Assembly (NCBI GenBank): GCA_030428885.1
Contig: JAUIEJ010000002.1
Location: forward strand, 374,501-438,500
Length of the DNA stretch: 64,000 nucleotides
Origin: Gemmatimonadota bacterium
Lineage (GTDB): Bacteria > Gemmatimonadota > Gemmatimonadetes > Longimicrobiales > Gaopeijiaceae
Direction: 5' to 3'
Positions 19,401 to 28,139 of the stretch are shown piece after piece. A model generated the notes under the pieces. That model was not told the origin of the DNA. It ran no database searches and saw only the letters and a program-made list of their open reading frames with translations. Within the stretch, counting starts at the first letter, position 1; each line of letters starts with the position of its first letter. The position numbers and the translations under genes were made by a program.

Positions 19401-19611
19401 CGTCTTCGGTCTTCCAGACGCCTCCCGAGGCCGCGCCCACGAAGGCCACCAGGGGATCGCCGGGCACTCCCACCGCGGCGATGGCCCGGTTGCCCTCGGG
19501 CCCCACGTGGCGGAACTGGACGTGGTCGTAGGCGGAGGGGTCGAACTGCTGGGCGGCCGCCGGCGCTCCGACTCCGGCGACCAGGGCGACGAGGGCGGAG
19601 GCGAAGCGCAT
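16456..19611 (-). CDS. Large secreted Asp-box (sortilin/VPS10-like) beta-propeller protein
   Basis: 1051 residues. A signal peptide (1-20, ending PAAAQQ) is followed by roughly ten Asp-box motifs of the form S/T-x-D-x-G-x-x-W (for example TEDGGASW, SLDGGETW, TDDGGETW, SRDGGDSW, TRDAGATW, SVDDGAHW), which form blades of a ten-bladed propeller. The last 300 residues carry a beta domain and a helical tail. Databases often label such proteins glycosyl hydrolases, but no catalytic residues can be assigned here. It begins 20 bp after sdhB, so it may be read through from the sdh operon. The proteins are abundant in Gemmatimonadota and related phyla. Confidence 0.85.
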   Translation of the reverse strand: MRFASALVALVAGVGAPAAAQQFDPSAYDHVQFRHVGPEGNRAIAAVGVPGDPLVAFVGAASGGVWKTEDGGASWRPTFDDQEVQSIGSLAIAPTAPNEVWAGTGETFIIRPALAMGDGIYRSLDGGETWEHRGLEATARIGRIVVHPRDADVVYACALGHAYGDQDERGVFRTDDGGETWEHVLFVDPGTGCADLAIDPQRPDVLFAGMWSLRVDPWGLQSGGTGGGVYVSRDGGDSWSKIAGRGLPGADERVGKVSVDVARSNPDRVYALLELDHPTLYRSDDGGRSWRLMNRDHDMAERASYYTRFRVDPSDPDRLYFASVRFGMSQDGGRSLVPDPPRGGGDTHDIWIDPTNADRFMVADDGGATITLNRGRTFERVVLPIAQMYHVFVDDEIPYNLYGNRQDGWSYKGPSNTRAGGISVGEWTGVGGCESGFAIPDTVGNNEVWSGCYDGGLEVFDPATGHARNVRVWPEAAYGWRPADLRFRWHWTFPVLISPHDHTTVYVGSQHVHRTRDAGATWEVISPDLTLNDKSKQQDSGGMTTDNLMTFDGSVLYALAESPVEEGVLWAGSNDGQIQVSRDGGATWTNVSAHLPGLPEYGQFSNIEPSAFDAATAYAAVDLHQMADFDPYVYVTRDYGATWSRIDAGIERSPSSFVHVVREDPARRGMLYAGTDNGVWFSVDDGAHWMRLRNGLPAAPVYWLTVQHRFGDLAVGTYGRGFWILDDLSGLRALGTDLADAPVAVVPPRPAWRFQTVQGRKSTPSHVSGRNPRYGASIDLWVGPDAGGALRTEIVDPQGTVIRTLNGRAAPGLNRIQWDLRHESPRAPRLRTPPPDMPWIAMEDDGTRRLRTWDLDLTGGQVGPLAVPGTYTARIAVAGRTIETPVEVLKDPTSTGTLDDIRAQVALSLSLRDDLEQMGRMIDRLEWIREQVEDLQDLGRVEADAEAVAEAAAQFRDKLLEVESSLFDLGLSGAREDAFRAPMKLYGRMSALGSDVSRFSADFAPTTQQSEVYDVLKARFVEAQAQMERLLQVDLPALNEQLRLRGIPIIS

Positions 19612-19631
19612 GGGTGAGCCGGGGTTGGGGA

Positions 19632-20399
19632 TCAGGCGTCCTTGGCCCCCACGGGACGGGCCCGCAGGGTGGCCTTCACCAGGTCGCGGTTGAGGCGGGC
19701 GATGTAGTCGACGCTGATGCCCTTGGGGCAGGCATTCTCGCAGGCGCCGTGGTTCGTGCAGTTGCCGAACCCCTCTTCGTCGTGGGTCTCCACCATGCCC
19801 AGGACCCGGTCCCAGCGCTCGGTCTGGCCCTGGGGGAGGAGGCCCAGGTGGGCCACCTTGGCGCTGGTGAAGAGCATGGCCGAGGCATTGGGGCAGGCCG
19901 CCACGCACGCGCCGCACCCGATGCAGGTGGCGGCGTCGAAGGCCTCGTCGGCGAACACCTTGGGCACGGGCACGGCGTTGCCGTCGGGGGCGCTCCCGGT
20001 GCGCACCGAGATGTAGCCCCCGGACTGGATGATCCGGTCGAAGGCGCTGCGATCCACCACCAGGTCCTTGATGACCGGAAACGCCTCGGCACGCCACGGT
20101 TCGATCCAGACCTCCTGACCGTCCCGGAACTGGCGCATGTGGAGCTGACACGCCGTGGTGAGGTCCTGGGGCCCGTGGGGGCGCCCGTTGATCACCATGC
20201 CGCACGATCCGCAGATGCCCTCGCGGCAATCGTGCTCGAAGGCGATGGGTTCACCGCCGTTTTCGGTGATGCGCTCGTTGATGACGTCGAGCAGCTCGAG
20301 AAACGACATGTGCTCGGAGACGTCCGGGGCGTCGAAGGTCTCGAACCGGCCCGCGTCCCGCGGGGTGGCCTGGCGCCACACGTGAAGGGTCAGCCTCAT
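19632..20399 (-). CDS. sdhB: Succinate dehydrogenase iron-sulfur subunit
   Basis: 255 residues. The N-terminal ferredoxin domain holds the [2Fe-2S] motif CREGICGSC with a later Cys in LTTAC. The C-terminal domain holds [11 protein letters not shown] for [4Fe-4S] and [11 protein letters not shown] for [3Fe-4S]. Electrons pass from the SdhA flavin to the membrane heme subunit. The ATG at 20399 is chosen because it begins the conserved strand MRLTLHVWR; longer in-frame extensions lie inside sdhA. One base separates it from the sdhA stop. Confidence 0.95.
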   Translation of the reverse strand: MRLTLHVWRQATPRDAGRFETFDAPDVSEHMSFLELLDVINERITENGGEPIAFEHDCREGICGSCGMVINGRPHGPQDLTTACQLHMRQFRDGQEVWIEPWRAEAFPVIKDLVVDRSAFDRIIQSGGYISVRTGSAPDGNAVPVPKVFADEAFDAATCIGCGACVAACPNASAMLFTSAKVAHLGLLPQGQTERWDRVLGMVETHDEEGFGNCTNHGACENACPKGISVDYIARLNRDLVKATLRARPVGAKDA

Positions 20400-20400
20400 C

Positions 20401-22314
20401 TTACTTGTAGCTCCTCTGCGAGAGCTGGACGTTCTCGAACTCGAGGGGTTCGGTGTGGCGTTCGGGCTTCTCGCCCACACCCTTGAATTCCCAGACGGCG
20501 GCGTGGGCGAAGTGTTCGTCGTCGCGCTTGGCCTCGCCTTCGTCGGTGGTGTGCTCCACCCGGTAGTGGGCGCCGGCCGACTCGTCCCGGGTCAGAGCGT
20601 CCCAGCACATGACCTCGGCGAACTCCATGAAGTCGGCCACCCGGCCCGCCTTCTCCAGCGACTGGTTCAGGGTGTCGCCGGAGCCGGGCACGTTGACCTC
20701 CTTCCAGTACTGCTCCCTCAACTCCGGAATCTTCTGCAGGGCGTCCTTCAGCCCTTCCTCGGACCGGGCCATGCCGCAGGCGTTCCACATGATGCGCCCG
20801 AGCTCGATGTGGAACGAATCCACGGTGCGGGACCCGTTGCCCGCCAGCAGGCGCTCCATCCGGCCCTTCACGTCGCGCTCCACGTCGGCGAAGGCGGCGT
20901 GCCCCGTGTCGAGCCCCCCGGGCTTCACCCGAGCCAGGTAGTTCCCGATGGTCATGGGGATCACGAAATACCCGTCGGCCAGCCCCTGCATCAGGGCGCT
21001 GGCCCCGAGGCGGTTGGCCCCGTGATCGGAGAAGTTGGCCTCGCCGATGACGAAGAGGCCCGGAACCGTGCTCATGAGATCGTAGTCCACCCAGAGGCCC
21101 CCCATGGTGTAGTGGGGCGCCGGGTAGATGCGCATGGGCCGCTTGTAGGGGTCCTCGCCGGTGATCTTCTCGTACATGGCGAAGAGGTTGCCGTACCGCT
21201 CGCTGATGGCGTCGGCCCCGAGCCGCTCGATGGCGTGGCTGAAGTCCAGGAAGACGCCGTTGCTGCGCTCCCCCACCCCGTGCCCCGCGTCGACCATCTC
21301 CTTGGCGCGCCGGGACGCGATGTCCCGGGGTGTGAGGTTTCCGAACGAGGGGTAGAGCCGCTCCAGGTAGTAGTCCCGCTCCGACTCGGGAATCTGGGAC
21401 GCCGGACGGGTGTCGCCCTCCTTCTTCGGCACCCAGATGCGTCCGTCGTTGCGCAGCGACTCGCTCATGAGGGTGAGCTTGGACTGGTAGTCGCCCGACG
21501 GGGGGATGCAGGTGGGGTGGATCTGGGTGTAGCACGGGTTGGCGAACCCGGCCCCGCGTCGGTGTGCCCGCCAGGTCGCCGTGACGTTGCACGCCTTGGC
21601 GTTGGTGGAGAGGAAGAACACGTTGGAGTACCCACCGGTGGCCAGCACCACGGCGTCGGCCACGTGGGACCGGATCTCGCCGGTGAGCATGTCCCGGGTC
21701 ACGATGCCCCGGGCCACGCCGTCCACCACCACCACGTCGAGCATCTCGGAGCGGGTGTCCACCGCCACGGTTCCCGCCGCCACCTGCCGCTCCAGCGCCT
21801 GATAGGCCCCGAGAAGGAGCTGCTGCCCCGTCTGGCCCCGGGCGTAGAACGTCCGGCTCACCTGGGCCCCCCCGAACGACCGGTTGGCCAGCAGTCCCCC
21901 GTACTCCCGGGCGAAGGGCACGCCCTGGGCCACGGCCTGATCGATGATGTTCAGGCTGATCTGGGCCAGGCGGTAGACGTTGGCCTCCCGGGACCGGAAA
22001 TCGCCGCCCTTCACCGTGTCGTAGAAGAGGCGGAAGACGCTGTCGCCGTCGTTCTGGTAGTTCTTGGCGGCGTTGATCCCGCCCTGGGCGGCGATGGAAT
22101 GGGCCCGCCGGGGCGAGTCGTGGTAGGTGAAGACCTTCACCCGGTACCCGAGCTCGCCCATGGTGGCGGCGGCCGAGGCGCCGGCCAGGCCCGAGCCCAC
22201 GATGATGACCTCGTATTTCCGCTTGTTGGCGGGGTTCACGAGCTTCATCTCGAAGCGGTGGTTGTCCCATTTCTCGGCGATGGGACCCGAGGGGATCTTG
22301 GCGTTCAGTTCCAC
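20401..22314 (-). CDS. sdhA: Succinate dehydrogenase flavoprotein subunit
   Basis: 637 residues. It has a dinucleotide motif [10 protein letters not shown] near 41-50 and the covalent-FAD segment [15 protein letters not shown] with its His. The substrate-side [12 protein letters not shown] and the catalytic Arg region [10 protein letters not shown] are also present. The length and the N-terminal extension before the Rossmann fold resemble the Bacteroidetes/Wolinella type of enzyme. It oxidises succinate to fumarate in the TCA cycle. It lies 52 bp after sdhC. Confidence 0.95.
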   Translation of the reverse strand: MELNAKIPSGPIAEKWDNHRFEMKLVNPANKRKYEVIIVGSGLAGASAAATMGELGYRVKVFTYHDSPRRAHSIAAQGGINAAKNYQNDGDSVFRLFYDTVKGGDFRSREANVYRLAQISLNIIDQAVAQGVPFAREYGGLLANRSFGGAQVSRTFYARGQTGQQLLLGAYQALERQVAAGTVAVDTRSEMLDVVVVDGVARGIVTRDMLTGEIRSHVADAVVLATGGYSNVFFLSTNAKACNVTATWRAHRRGAGFANPCYTQIHPTCIPPSGDYQSKLTLMSESLRNDGRIWVPKKEGDTRPASQIPESERDYYLERLYPSFGNLTPRDIASRRAKEMVDAGHGVGERSNGVFLDFSHAIERLGADAISERYGNLFAMYEKITGEDPYKRPMRIYPAPHYTMGGLWVDYDLMSTVPGLFVIGEANFSDHGANRLGASALMQGLADGYFVIPMTIGNYLARVKPGGLDTGHAAFADVERDVKGRMERLLAGNGSRTVDSFHIELGRIMWNACGMARSEEGLKDALQKIPELREQYWKEVNVPGSGDTLNQSLEKAGRVADFMEFAEVMCWDALTRDESAGAHYRVEHTTDEGEAKRDDEHFAHAAVWEFKGVGEKPERHTEPLEFENVQLSQRSYK

Positions 22315-22366
22315 GGTTGGAGAACCTCGGTCGGGGTGCGGGTCGCGAGTCGGGGTCGAGGCGCGT

Positions 22367-23062
22367 TCAAAGGCCGATGACCCCGGTCAGGACCAGGACC
22401 GGCGGGGTCATGAAGCCGACGAACACCACCAGGGCGTAGCCGACGGCGAAGGGACGCCGCAGATGGTTGTACTTCGGGTGATTGGCCCCGAGGGTCTGGA
22501 AAACGCTCCACACGCCGTGGTAGAGGTGGAAGCAGAGCGCGATCTGGGCCGCCAGGTAGACCACGAACACCAGGGGGTTCTGGAAGGCCAGCACGTAGTT
22601 GCGGAACACGGCGCCGTGCTCGAACTGGGGATGGGCCTGCCCCGTGGTGAAGTGGAGGATGTGGTAGACGATGAAGAGGGCGAGGATGACCCCGCCGAAG
22701 CGCATGGTCCGGGACGCGTACGAGAACGAGAGACTCTCCTTCTTCTCGTAGCTCCGGGAGCGGGCCGCACCGCTCCGCCGCGACAACTGGACCGCCATGA
22801 CGATGTGGGTGAGGACCGCCGCCAGCAGGATCAGCCGGGTGATCCAGAGCACCCCCTCGTGGGGCACCAGGGGGTAGCCCACGTCCCGGAGGAACTCGCC
22901 GTAGGCGTCCATGGCATAGACGCCCTCGTCGTTCATGCCCTGGAGGATCTTCAGGTTTCCGATCATGTGGACCAGAACGAACCCGAAGAGCACGATGCCC
23001 GAGAGGGCCATCAGGACCTTCTTCCCCACCGTCGATCGGTAGAGCGTCACCACGCGTTGCAT
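22367..23062 (-). CDS. sdhC: Succinate dehydrogenase cytochrome b subunit (single-subunit, B type)
   Basis: 231 residues with five hydrophobic helices, the pattern of the diheme b-type membrane anchor that replaces separate SdhC and SdhD. Candidate heme-ligand histidines lie in the helices (in [20 protein letters not shown] and LYHGVW). The order sdhC-sdhA-sdhB is typical of this type. Quinone type cannot be read from sequence; menaquinone is usual for the class. A terminator-like hairpin lies between it and mdh upstream. Confidence 0.9.
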   Translation of the reverse strand: MQRVVTLYRSTVGKKVLMALSGIVLFGFVLVHMIGNLKILQGMNDEGVYAMDAYGEFLRDVGYPLVPHEGVLWITRLILLAAVLTHIVMAVQLSRRSGAARSRSYEKKESLSFSYASRTMRFGGVILALFIVYHILHFTTGQAHPQFEHGAVFRNYVLAFQNPLVFVVYLAAQIALCFHLYHGVWSVFQTLGANHPKYNHLRRPFAVGYALVVFVGFMTPPVLVLTGVIGL

Positions 23063-23112
23063 CGAGACTCCCGACGAAGGAAGCGGATGGTCGAGGATCC
23101 GGCGAAAACGGA

Positions 23113-23145
23113 ACGGGGGAGGCGCCCCATGGGCCCCTCCCCCGT
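23113..23145 (-). terminator. Hairpin terminator after mdh
   Basis: A perfect 10-bp stem (ACGGGGGAGG at 23113-23122 with CCTCCCCCGT at 23136-23145) lies 6 bp beyond the mdh stop. On the minus strand it is followed by a short T-rich stretch (TCCGTTTTCG). It could end mdh transcripts or only reduce readthrough into sdhCAB. Confidence 0.6.
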
Positions 23146-23150
23146 CGTCG

Positions 23151-24080
23151 TCATCCCAGAGCCGCCATGGTATCGCGGACGGCGTCGGCGCTGGTGCGGA
23201 GCGCCGCTTCCTCGCTGTCCGTGAGTTCGACCTGGATGATCTCCTTGAGCCCGCCCTCGCCGAGCTTGCAGGGCACGCCCAGGAAGATGCCCTCGTGACC
23301 GTACTCGCCCTTCAGGTGGGCCGCACAGGGCAGGATGCGATTCTTGTTCTTCACGATGGCCTCGGCCATCTGCACCGCTGCGGCCGAGGGCGCGTAATAG
23401 GCGCTCCCGGTCTTCAGGTACCCCACGATCTCGGCCCCGCCCTTTCGGGTGCGCTCGATGAGCGCTTCGATGCGCTCCATGGGCAGAAGCTGGGTCAGGG
23501 GAATCCCCGCCACCGTCGTGTAGCTCACCAGGGGCACCATGGTGTCGCCGTGACCGCCCAGGACCAGCGCCTGGATGTCCTCGACGCTGACGTCGAGCTC
23601 CAGGGCGATGAAGGAGCGGTAGCGGGCGGTGTCCAGGACGCCGGCCATGCCGATGACCCGCTCCCGGGGGAACCCGGTGGTCTCCATGGCCACGTGGGCC
23701 ATGACGTCCAGGGGGTTGGACACCATGATGATGATGGAATCGGGGGCGACCCGGGCGATCTCCTGGGACACGCTCCGGACGATGCCGGCGTTGGTCTTCA
23801 GGAGGTCGTCACGGCTCATCCCGGGCTTCCGGGCGATGCCGGCGGTGACGATGAAGATGTCGGACCCGGCGGCGGCGTCGTACGCCTGGGCGCCCGTGAC
23901 CCGGGCGTCGAACCCCTCCACCGGGGCGCTCTCCCATTGGTCCAGGGCCTTGCCCTGGGGAATGCCCTCGGCGATGTCGATCATGACGACGTCGCGGGCC
24001 AGTTCCTTCTCGGCGAGACGCTGGGCGCAGGTGGCCCCGACGTGCCCGGCTCCGACTACGGTGATTTTGTGGGCGCTCAT
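23151..24080 (-). CDS. mdh: Malate dehydrogenase (LDH-like type)
   Basis: 309 residues. The NAD motif is [10 protein letters not shown] (8-17), with an acidic residue after the second strand (D35 in MIDIAEG) fitting NAD preference. Substrate residues R84 and R90 lie in RKPGMSR, where Arg in the mobile loop marks malate rather than lactate specificity. The catalytic pair is D150/H177 (LGGHGDT). It converts malate to oxaloacetate. A strong sigma70-like promoter lies upstream (24172-24200). Confidence 0.95.
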   Translation of the reverse strand: MSAHKITVVGAGHVGATCAQRLAEKELARDVVMIDIAEGIPQGKALDQWESAPVEGFDARVTGAQAYDAAAGSDIFIVTAGIARKPGMSRDDLLKTNAGIVRSVSQEIARVAPDSIIIMVSNPLDVMAHVAMETTGFPRERVIGMAGVLDTARYRSFIALELDVSVEDIQALVLGGHGDTMVPLVSYTTVAGIPLTQLLPMERIEALIERTRKGGAEIVGYLKTGSAYYAPSAAAVQMAEAIVKNKNRILPCAAHLKGEYGHEGIFLGVPCKLGEGGLKEIIQVELTDSEEAALRTSADAVRDTMAALG

Positions 24081-24171
24081 GTGCCTGGACGTTCGGCTCT
24101 GGAGGCGTCACGAAGGGCCCGCGAGGGCGACTTCGCGCGGATGTTGGAAGGGCGGAAGGACCCGCCGTCGC

Positions 24172-24200
24172 AAGCTATTTGGCCACCGAAACGGTGTCAA
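24172..24200 (-). promoter_or_regulatory. Sigma70-like promoter for mdh
   Basis: On the minus strand a consensus TTGACA (24195-24200) is followed by a 17-bp spacer and TAGCTT (24172-24177). The -35 is perfect and the -10 keeps T1, A2 and T6. It would give a leader of about 85 nt before the mdh ATG. It lies just beyond the moaA stop, so it fits a fresh start of transcription for mdh and perhaps sdhCAB. Confidence 0.6.
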
Positions 24201-24206
24201 CGCGAC

Positions 24207-24228
24207 CCGGGGGCCCGTCAGCCCCCGG
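24207..24228 (-). terminator. Terminator-like hairpin at the end of moaA
   Basis: An 8-bp stem (CCGGGGGC, 24207-24214, with GCCCCCGG, 24221-24228) spans the moaA stop codon. No long T run follows, so intrinsic termination is uncertain; position between two operons supports it. Confidence 0.35.
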
Positions 24229-25219
24229 TCTGGGACAGGGCCACGAGTCCGCCCGAACCCGAGGTGCTGCCCTGCACCAGTTCGTGGCGCTCGGGCTTCA
24301 CCCGGAGGGTGTGGCGAATGGCCGGTTCCAGGGGCTCGCCGGCCCGGAGGGGCGTGCGCAGATCGGTCTGGAGATCGCCGAAGAGGCAGGGCCGCAACTG
24401 CCCGTCGGCCGTGAGACGCATGCGGTTGCACCGGTCGCAGAAGGTGTGGCTCATGGGGGTGATGACCCCGATGGAGCCGGCGGCGCCGGGAAAGCGGTAG
24501 TAGGTGGCGGGGCCGTTTCCCGTGGGACCCCCCACGGGCTCCAGCTCCCCCAGGGCCCGGATCCGGCGCAGCGCCTCGGCGCACGAGACGTAGTTGTGGC
24601 GGGAGAGATCGAGGTTGGAGGCCGTGGGCATCACCTCGATGAACCGCACGTGCCAGGGGCGCTCCCGGGTGAGGGCCGCGAAGTCGGCGATCTCGTCGTC
24701 GTTGGTGCCCCCCATGAGGACCACGTTGATCTTCAACGGGGCGAAGCCCACCTCCTCGGCCGCCCGGAGTCCCTCCATGATGCGGGCGTACGACCCGGGG
24801 CGGCGGGCGATGGCGTCGACCCGCTCGGGCCGGAGCGAGTCCAGGGAGACGTTCACCCGGTGCAGGCCCGCCGCCTTCAGCGCCTCGGCGTGCTCGGCCA
24901 GGAGCACCGCGTTGGTCGACAGGGAGAGGTCGTCGATCCCGGGCACCGCGGCCACCATGGCCACCAGCTCCGGGAGGTCCCGGCGCACCAGGGGCTCACC
25001 GCCGGTGAAGCGGACGCGCCGGAGGCCCAGGGGCGCCATGACCCGGACGATCTCGGCGATCTCCTCGTAGGTGAGGAGTTCGTCGCGCTTGAGCCACTCC
25101 AGCCCCTCCAGGGGCATGCAGTACACGCACCGGAGGTTGCACTTGTCCGTGACCGAGATGCGCAGGTACTCGATGCGGCGGCCGAAGCCGTCGACCATCG
25201 CGTCGGGATCTGCGCTCAT
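24218..25219 (-). CDS. moaA: GTP 3',8-cyclase (molybdenum cofactor biosynthesis)
   Basis: 333 residues. Radical-SAM motif C27-x3-C31-x2-C34 binds the first [4Fe-4S] cluster. C261, C264 and C278 bind the second, GTP-side cluster. The FTGGEPL segment and the C-terminal Gly-Gly that family members need are both present. MoaA starts molybdopterin synthesis from GTP. Its ATG overlaps the moaE stop by 4 bp. MoaC, the partner for this step, is not in the window. Confidence 0.95.
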   Translation of the reverse strand: MSADPDAMVDGFGRRIEYLRISVTDKCNLRCVYCMPLEGLEWLKRDELLTYEEIAEIVRVMAPLGLRRVRFTGGEPLVRRDLPELVAMVAAVPGIDDLSLSTNAVLLAEHAEALKAAGLHRVNVSLDSLRPERVDAIARRPGSYARIMEGLRAAEEVGFAPLKINVVLMGGTNDDEIADFAALTRERPWHVRFIEVMPTASNLDLSRHNYVSCAEALRRIRALGELEPVGGPTGNGPATYYRFPGAAGSIGVITPMSHTFCDRCNRMRLTADGQLRPCLFGDLQTDLRTPLRAGEPLEPAIRHTLRVKPERHELVQGSTSGSGGLVALSQTGG

Positions 25220-25659
25220 GGGGTGCCGGGGGTGGGAGGGATACGGCCGGGGACCCAGCGGGAGTCCCCGTCGACGTAGTGCTCGTGCTTCCAGACCGGG
25301 AGGCGTTCCTTGATCTGCTCGATGACGTAGCGCGACGCCTCGTAGGCCGCGTCCCGATGGGGCGTCGACACGGCGATGGCCACGCTGGCCTCGCCCAGTT
25401 CCAGGGCGCCGGTGCGATGGACCACGGCCATCCGGTCGGTCTCCCAGCGCGCCCCCGCTTCGTGGGCGATCTCGGCCAGCACCGCCCCGGCCATGGAGGC
25501 GTAGGCCTCGTACGTCATCCCGGAAACACGCCGACCGTCGGCGTGGTTCCGAACCGTGCCCACGAAGAGGATCACGGCTCCGTCCCGGTGGTCGCCCACC
25601 CGGGCCAGCACCCCGGCGGTGTCGATGGACTCGGGGCCCACGTGGGTCCAGACCGCCAC
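25216..25659 (-). CDS. moaE: Molybdopterin synthase catalytic subunit
   Basis: 147 residues from a GTG two bases after the moaD stop, with GGAGG inside the last moaD codons. Family features are FVGTVRNHADGR, LEYEAY-like MTYEAYASMA, a VHRTGALELGEASV strand, and the catalytic lysines in IKERLPVWKHEHYVDG. It inserts dithiolene sulfur into precursor Z using thiocarboxylated MoaD. Longer in-frame sequence upstream lies within moaD and is not part of it. Confidence 0.94.
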   Translation of the reverse strand: MAVWTHVGPESIDTAGVLARVGDHRDGAVILFVGTVRNHADGRRVSGMTYEAYASMAGAVLAEIAHEAGARWETDRMAVVHRTGALELGEASVAIAVSTPHRDAAYEASRYVIEQIKERLPVWKHEHYVDGDSRWVPGRIPPTPGTP

Positions 25660-25661
25660 CG

Positions 25662-25907
25662 TCAGCCTCCCGCCACCGGGGGAATCAGAGCCACCGTGTC
25701 GTCGGGGGCGAGCCCGGTGTGGAGGGGAGCATAGCGTTCGTTGACCGCCACCGCCGGCGCCTCGGGGAGGCGGTCGAAGGGGTGGCCGCGCGCCCGGAGG
25801 GTCGACACGAGATCGTGGGCCCGGGCGCCGTCGGGGAGCTCCACCGACAGGCGATCCCGGCCCACGGCGTCGCGGTAGACGGCGAAGAAGAGGACGTGGA
25901 CCTGCAT
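25662..25907 (-). CDS. moaD: Molybdopterin synthase sulfur carrier subunit
   Basis: 81 residues with a ubiquitin-like fold pattern and the C-terminal Gly-Gly (PPVAGG) that carries the thiocarboxylate. The ATG at 25907 begins the first strand (MQVHVLFFA); a longer form from 25982 would overlap the upstream gene. It forms an operon with moaE and moaA. The 50-bp gap to the Spy-like gene shows no clear ribosome site, so the start is less sure than the identity. Confidence 0.9.
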   Translation of the reverse strand: MQVHVLFFAVYRDAVGRDRLSVELPDGARAHDLVSTLRARGHPFDRLPEAPAVAVNERYAPLHTGLAPDDTVALIPPVAGG

Positions 25908-25957
25908 GCCCGGAAAGGAATGCCGTTCCGGGGCGGCGGACAAGCCCCCGCCGGCCC

Positions 25958-26512
25958 TCAGTAGAGGAAGGGCCCGGGCCACTCGGCCCCGGGGCCGCCG
26001 CCGGGTCCACCGCCTCCACGCCGGGTGCCGGCGGGCCCGCCCCGCAGGGTGCGCACCCGCTCGCCGAACCGTTCCCGGAGCGTGTAGAAGCGCACGAGCT
26101 GAGGCGGACTCAGGATGCCCAGGAGCGCCTCCTGCTCCCGGGCCAGGAGATCGACCTCGGCCCGCTGGACCGCCACCACCTCGTCCAACACCTCCCGGGC
26201 TCCCGCCTCGTCGAGAAGCGTTCCCGAACTGCCCAGCCGGCGGCGGAGTTCAGCCTGCCGCATCGCCAGATCCCGACGCTCCCCCATGAAGCTCTCCATG
26301 GTCTCGCGCAGGGCCGTGGACGTGGCTTCGTCGATGCCGAGTTCCTCGCGGATCAGGGTCTCGAAGCGCTCCCGGACCTGCCGCTCCAGGCGCTGGCGCG
26401 CCTCCGTGGGGGGCCCCTGCCGGGCCGTCTGGGCCGCCACCGGAGTCGGGGCCAGAGCCGGGAGGCCCAGGGCCAGGGTGAAGAGCAGCGCCGTCGTCGT
26501 CCGCATGTTCAT
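25958..26512 (-). CDS. Spy/CpxP-like periplasmic helical protein
   Basis: 184 residues. A signal peptide (1-28, ending PVAAQ) precedes a helical, charged body rich in Arg and Glu (about 35-150) and a Gly-rich tail. Length, position and helix pattern resemble the LTXXQ/Spy-CpxP group of periplasmic stress chaperones and sensor regulators, but the LTxxQ repeats are poorly kept (LSPPQ at one site). Its ATG overlaps the anti-sigma stop by 4 bp, so sigma, anti-sigma and this protein form one unit. It may tune the anti-sigma factor or be a target of the sigma factor. Confidence 0.65.
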   Translation of the reverse strand: MNMRTTTALLFTLALGLPALAPTPVAAQTARQGPPTEARQRLERQVRERFETLIREELGIDEATSTALRETMESFMGERRDLAMRQAELRRRLGSSGTLLDEAGAREVLDEVVAVQRAEVDLLAREQEALLGILSPPQLVRFYTLRERFGERVRTLRGGPAGTRRGGGGPGGGPGAEWPGPFLY

Positions 26513-27018
26513 CCGCCCATCTCCTCCAGGAGCTGTTCCAGGGCCTCGTCGGAGAGGCCGTCCAGGACCGGGGCGCCGGCCACCATGCCCTCGTCCTCAC
26601 CGAGCCAGGGCGACGGGAGGCTCTCGGTGAGGGCCTCGGCCACTTCCAGGTCGTCGGAAAGCACGCCGGACTCGGTGCCCATGCGGTCCATCAGGACCGG
26701 CGTGGCCAGGGCCAGGACGATGCCCGCCGCGGCGGCCAGCCTCCAGTGGGGCATGCTCCGCCGACGGCCGGCCGCGGCCGCCGGCGCCGCCGTGCGGGCC
26801 TGGTCGGACCGGACCGCGGCCTGGAGCCGCGCTTCCAGCCCCGGAGGCGCGGGGGCGGGGCCCGCCTCGGCCAGGAGGGACACCACACTCCAGGCCTCGG
26901 CGCAGGCGGCGCACCCGCCCAGGTGGGCGCGAATCGCCCCGGCGTCGGGTTCGCCCACCCGTTCGGCCGCCAGCTCCGGCAGCCGGTCGAGGACATGGTC
27001 GCAGGTCATCTCGTTCAT
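26509..27018 (-). CDS. Membrane anti-sigma factor with zinc-finger (zf-HC2)
   Basis: 169 residues. The anti-sigma zinc motif is H32-x3-C36-x2-C39, with C6 in the same domain. One membrane helix lies near 94-111, and a short periplasmic tail is acidic. The gene overlaps the sigma gene by 4 bp, the usual layout for a sigma/anti-sigma pair. Its signal is unknown; the Spy-like neighbour suggests envelope stress. Confidence 0.85.
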   Translation of the reverse strand: MNEMTCDHVLDRLPELAAERVGEPDAGAIRAHLGGCAACAEAWSVVSLLAEAGPAPAPPGLEARLQAAVRSDQARTAAPAAAAGRRRSMPHWRLAAAAGIVLALATPVLMDRMGTESGVLSDDLEVAEALTESLPSPWLGEDEGMVAGAPVLDGLSDEALEQLLEEMGG

Positions 27019-27572
27019 TCGGTCATCTTCTCCCTGAGACGACGGATCCCGTGATGGTAGTTCACCCGGGCCGCCCCCTCGGACGATCCGATGAGCTCGC
27101 CGATCTCCCGGAAGCTCAGTCCTTCGTCGATTCGCAGTGTCACCGCCAACCGTTGCTTCTCCGGCAAGTCCTCCACCAGGGCCCGGGCCCTCCGGGCTTC
27201 GTCCCGGATCACCACCTCCCGATCCACGGGTGCGGCGGTGTCAGCCACCGGTCCCACATCGTCCAACCCCGACTCCCGTCTCCGGGTTCGGCGCCGGAGC
27301 GCCCCCCGAGCCTCGTTCACCACGATACTCAGGAGCCAGGTCCGGAACCGGGCGTCTCCCCGGAATCCATCCAGACTCCGGAACGCCTTCAGGAAGGCGT
27401 CCTGCACGGCGTCGGCCGCCGCGTCCTCGTCTTTCAGCACCCCGAGAGCCACTCGCCAGGCCACCTCGTGATGCCGGGACACCAGCCGGTCCTGGGCCGC
27501 CGGATCTCCCCGGCGGGCCGCCTCCACGAGCTCGGCGTCCGGCTGGGAAGCTGGAGTCGATGGATTCGTCAC
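27015..27572 (-). CDS. ECF sigma factor (RpoE-like)
   Basis: 185 residues with region 2 (DAVQDAFLKAFRSLDGFRGDARFRTWLLSI) and region 4 (LPEKQRLAVTLRIDEGLSFREIGELIGSSEGAARVNYHHGIRRLR, helix-turn-helix). It directs RNA polymerase to stress-type promoters and is held by the anti-sigma factor encoded next. No autoregulatory promoter was identified in the 122 bp before it. Confidence 0.93.
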   Translation of the reverse strand: MTNPSTPASQPDAELVEAARRGDPAAQDRLVSRHHEVAWRVALGVLKDEDAAADAVQDAFLKAFRSLDGFRGDARFRTWLLSIVVNEARGALRRRTRRRESGLDDVGPVADTAAPVDREVVIRDEARRARALVEDLPEKQRLAVTLRIDEGLSFREIGELIGSSEGAARVNYHHGIRRLREKMTE

Positions 27573-27694
27573 CGATGGTGGGATGCGTGGGGGGCGTGGA
27601 ACGTTAAACCGGGATCACCGGGAGATACGATCCGAGGCCCGGAGCGACGGTGCGCTCCCGGGCCCCGGGGATCCTGCGTGGCGGACCGGACCGG

Positions 27695-27994
27695 TCAGTC
27701 GTCGTCACGGCGTGCGCGGGCCACCTTGCCGCTGAAGTGTTTCGACGGCTTGAAGACGGGGACGGCCCGGGACGGAACCTTCACCGGGTCGCCGGTGCGG
27801 GGATTGCGGGCCATGCGGCTCTTCCGGCGCCGCACCTTGAAGGTGCCGAAGCCCCGGATCTCGATGTTCTCGCCGTTGACCATGGCGAGCTTCACCGCAT
27901 TCAGAAAGCCGTCCACGACGAGGGCGCAGTCCTTCTTGGTGATGCCCGGGCCGATGGCCTCGGCCACCTGTTCCACAAGATCCGCCTTCGTCAT
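27695..27994 (-). CDS. HU/IHF family DNA-binding protein
   Basis: 99 residues. The family core is clear: MTKADLVEQVAEAIG, GFGTFKVRRRKSRMARNPRTG with the beta-arm proline, and VPVFKPSKHFSGKV. It bends and compacts DNA. GGAGG lies before the ATG and a promoter-like pair lies about 70 bp upstream. A single short extension (about 9 residues of Arg/Asp) ends the protein. Confidence 0.93.
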   Translation of the reverse strand: MTKADLVEQVAEAIGPGITKKDCALVVDGFLNAVKLAMVNGENIEIRGFGTFKVRRRKSRMARNPRTGDPVKVPSRAVPVFKPSKHFSGKVARARRDDD

Positions 27995-28063
27995 GCCGCG
28001 TCCTCCAACTCGTCATCGCCGTGGAAAGCGGGGCGGCAGAGCGCCAACCCCTTTGCTCCGAGC

Positions 28064-28093
28064 ACCGTACCACCCTGCCGTCCCGAGCGTCAA
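28064..28093 (-). promoter_or_regulatory. Sigma70-like promoter for the HU gene
   Basis: On the minus strand TTGACG (28088-28093), an 18-bp spacer and TACGGT (28064-28069) resemble a sigma70 promoter. It lies in the gap after carA and would give a leader of about 60-65 nt before the HU start. Confidence 0.45.
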
Positions 28094-28139
28094 GGCGCTT
28101 TTGCGCAGGATCGACGCCGCCGGAAGGTCGAGGGCCCGG

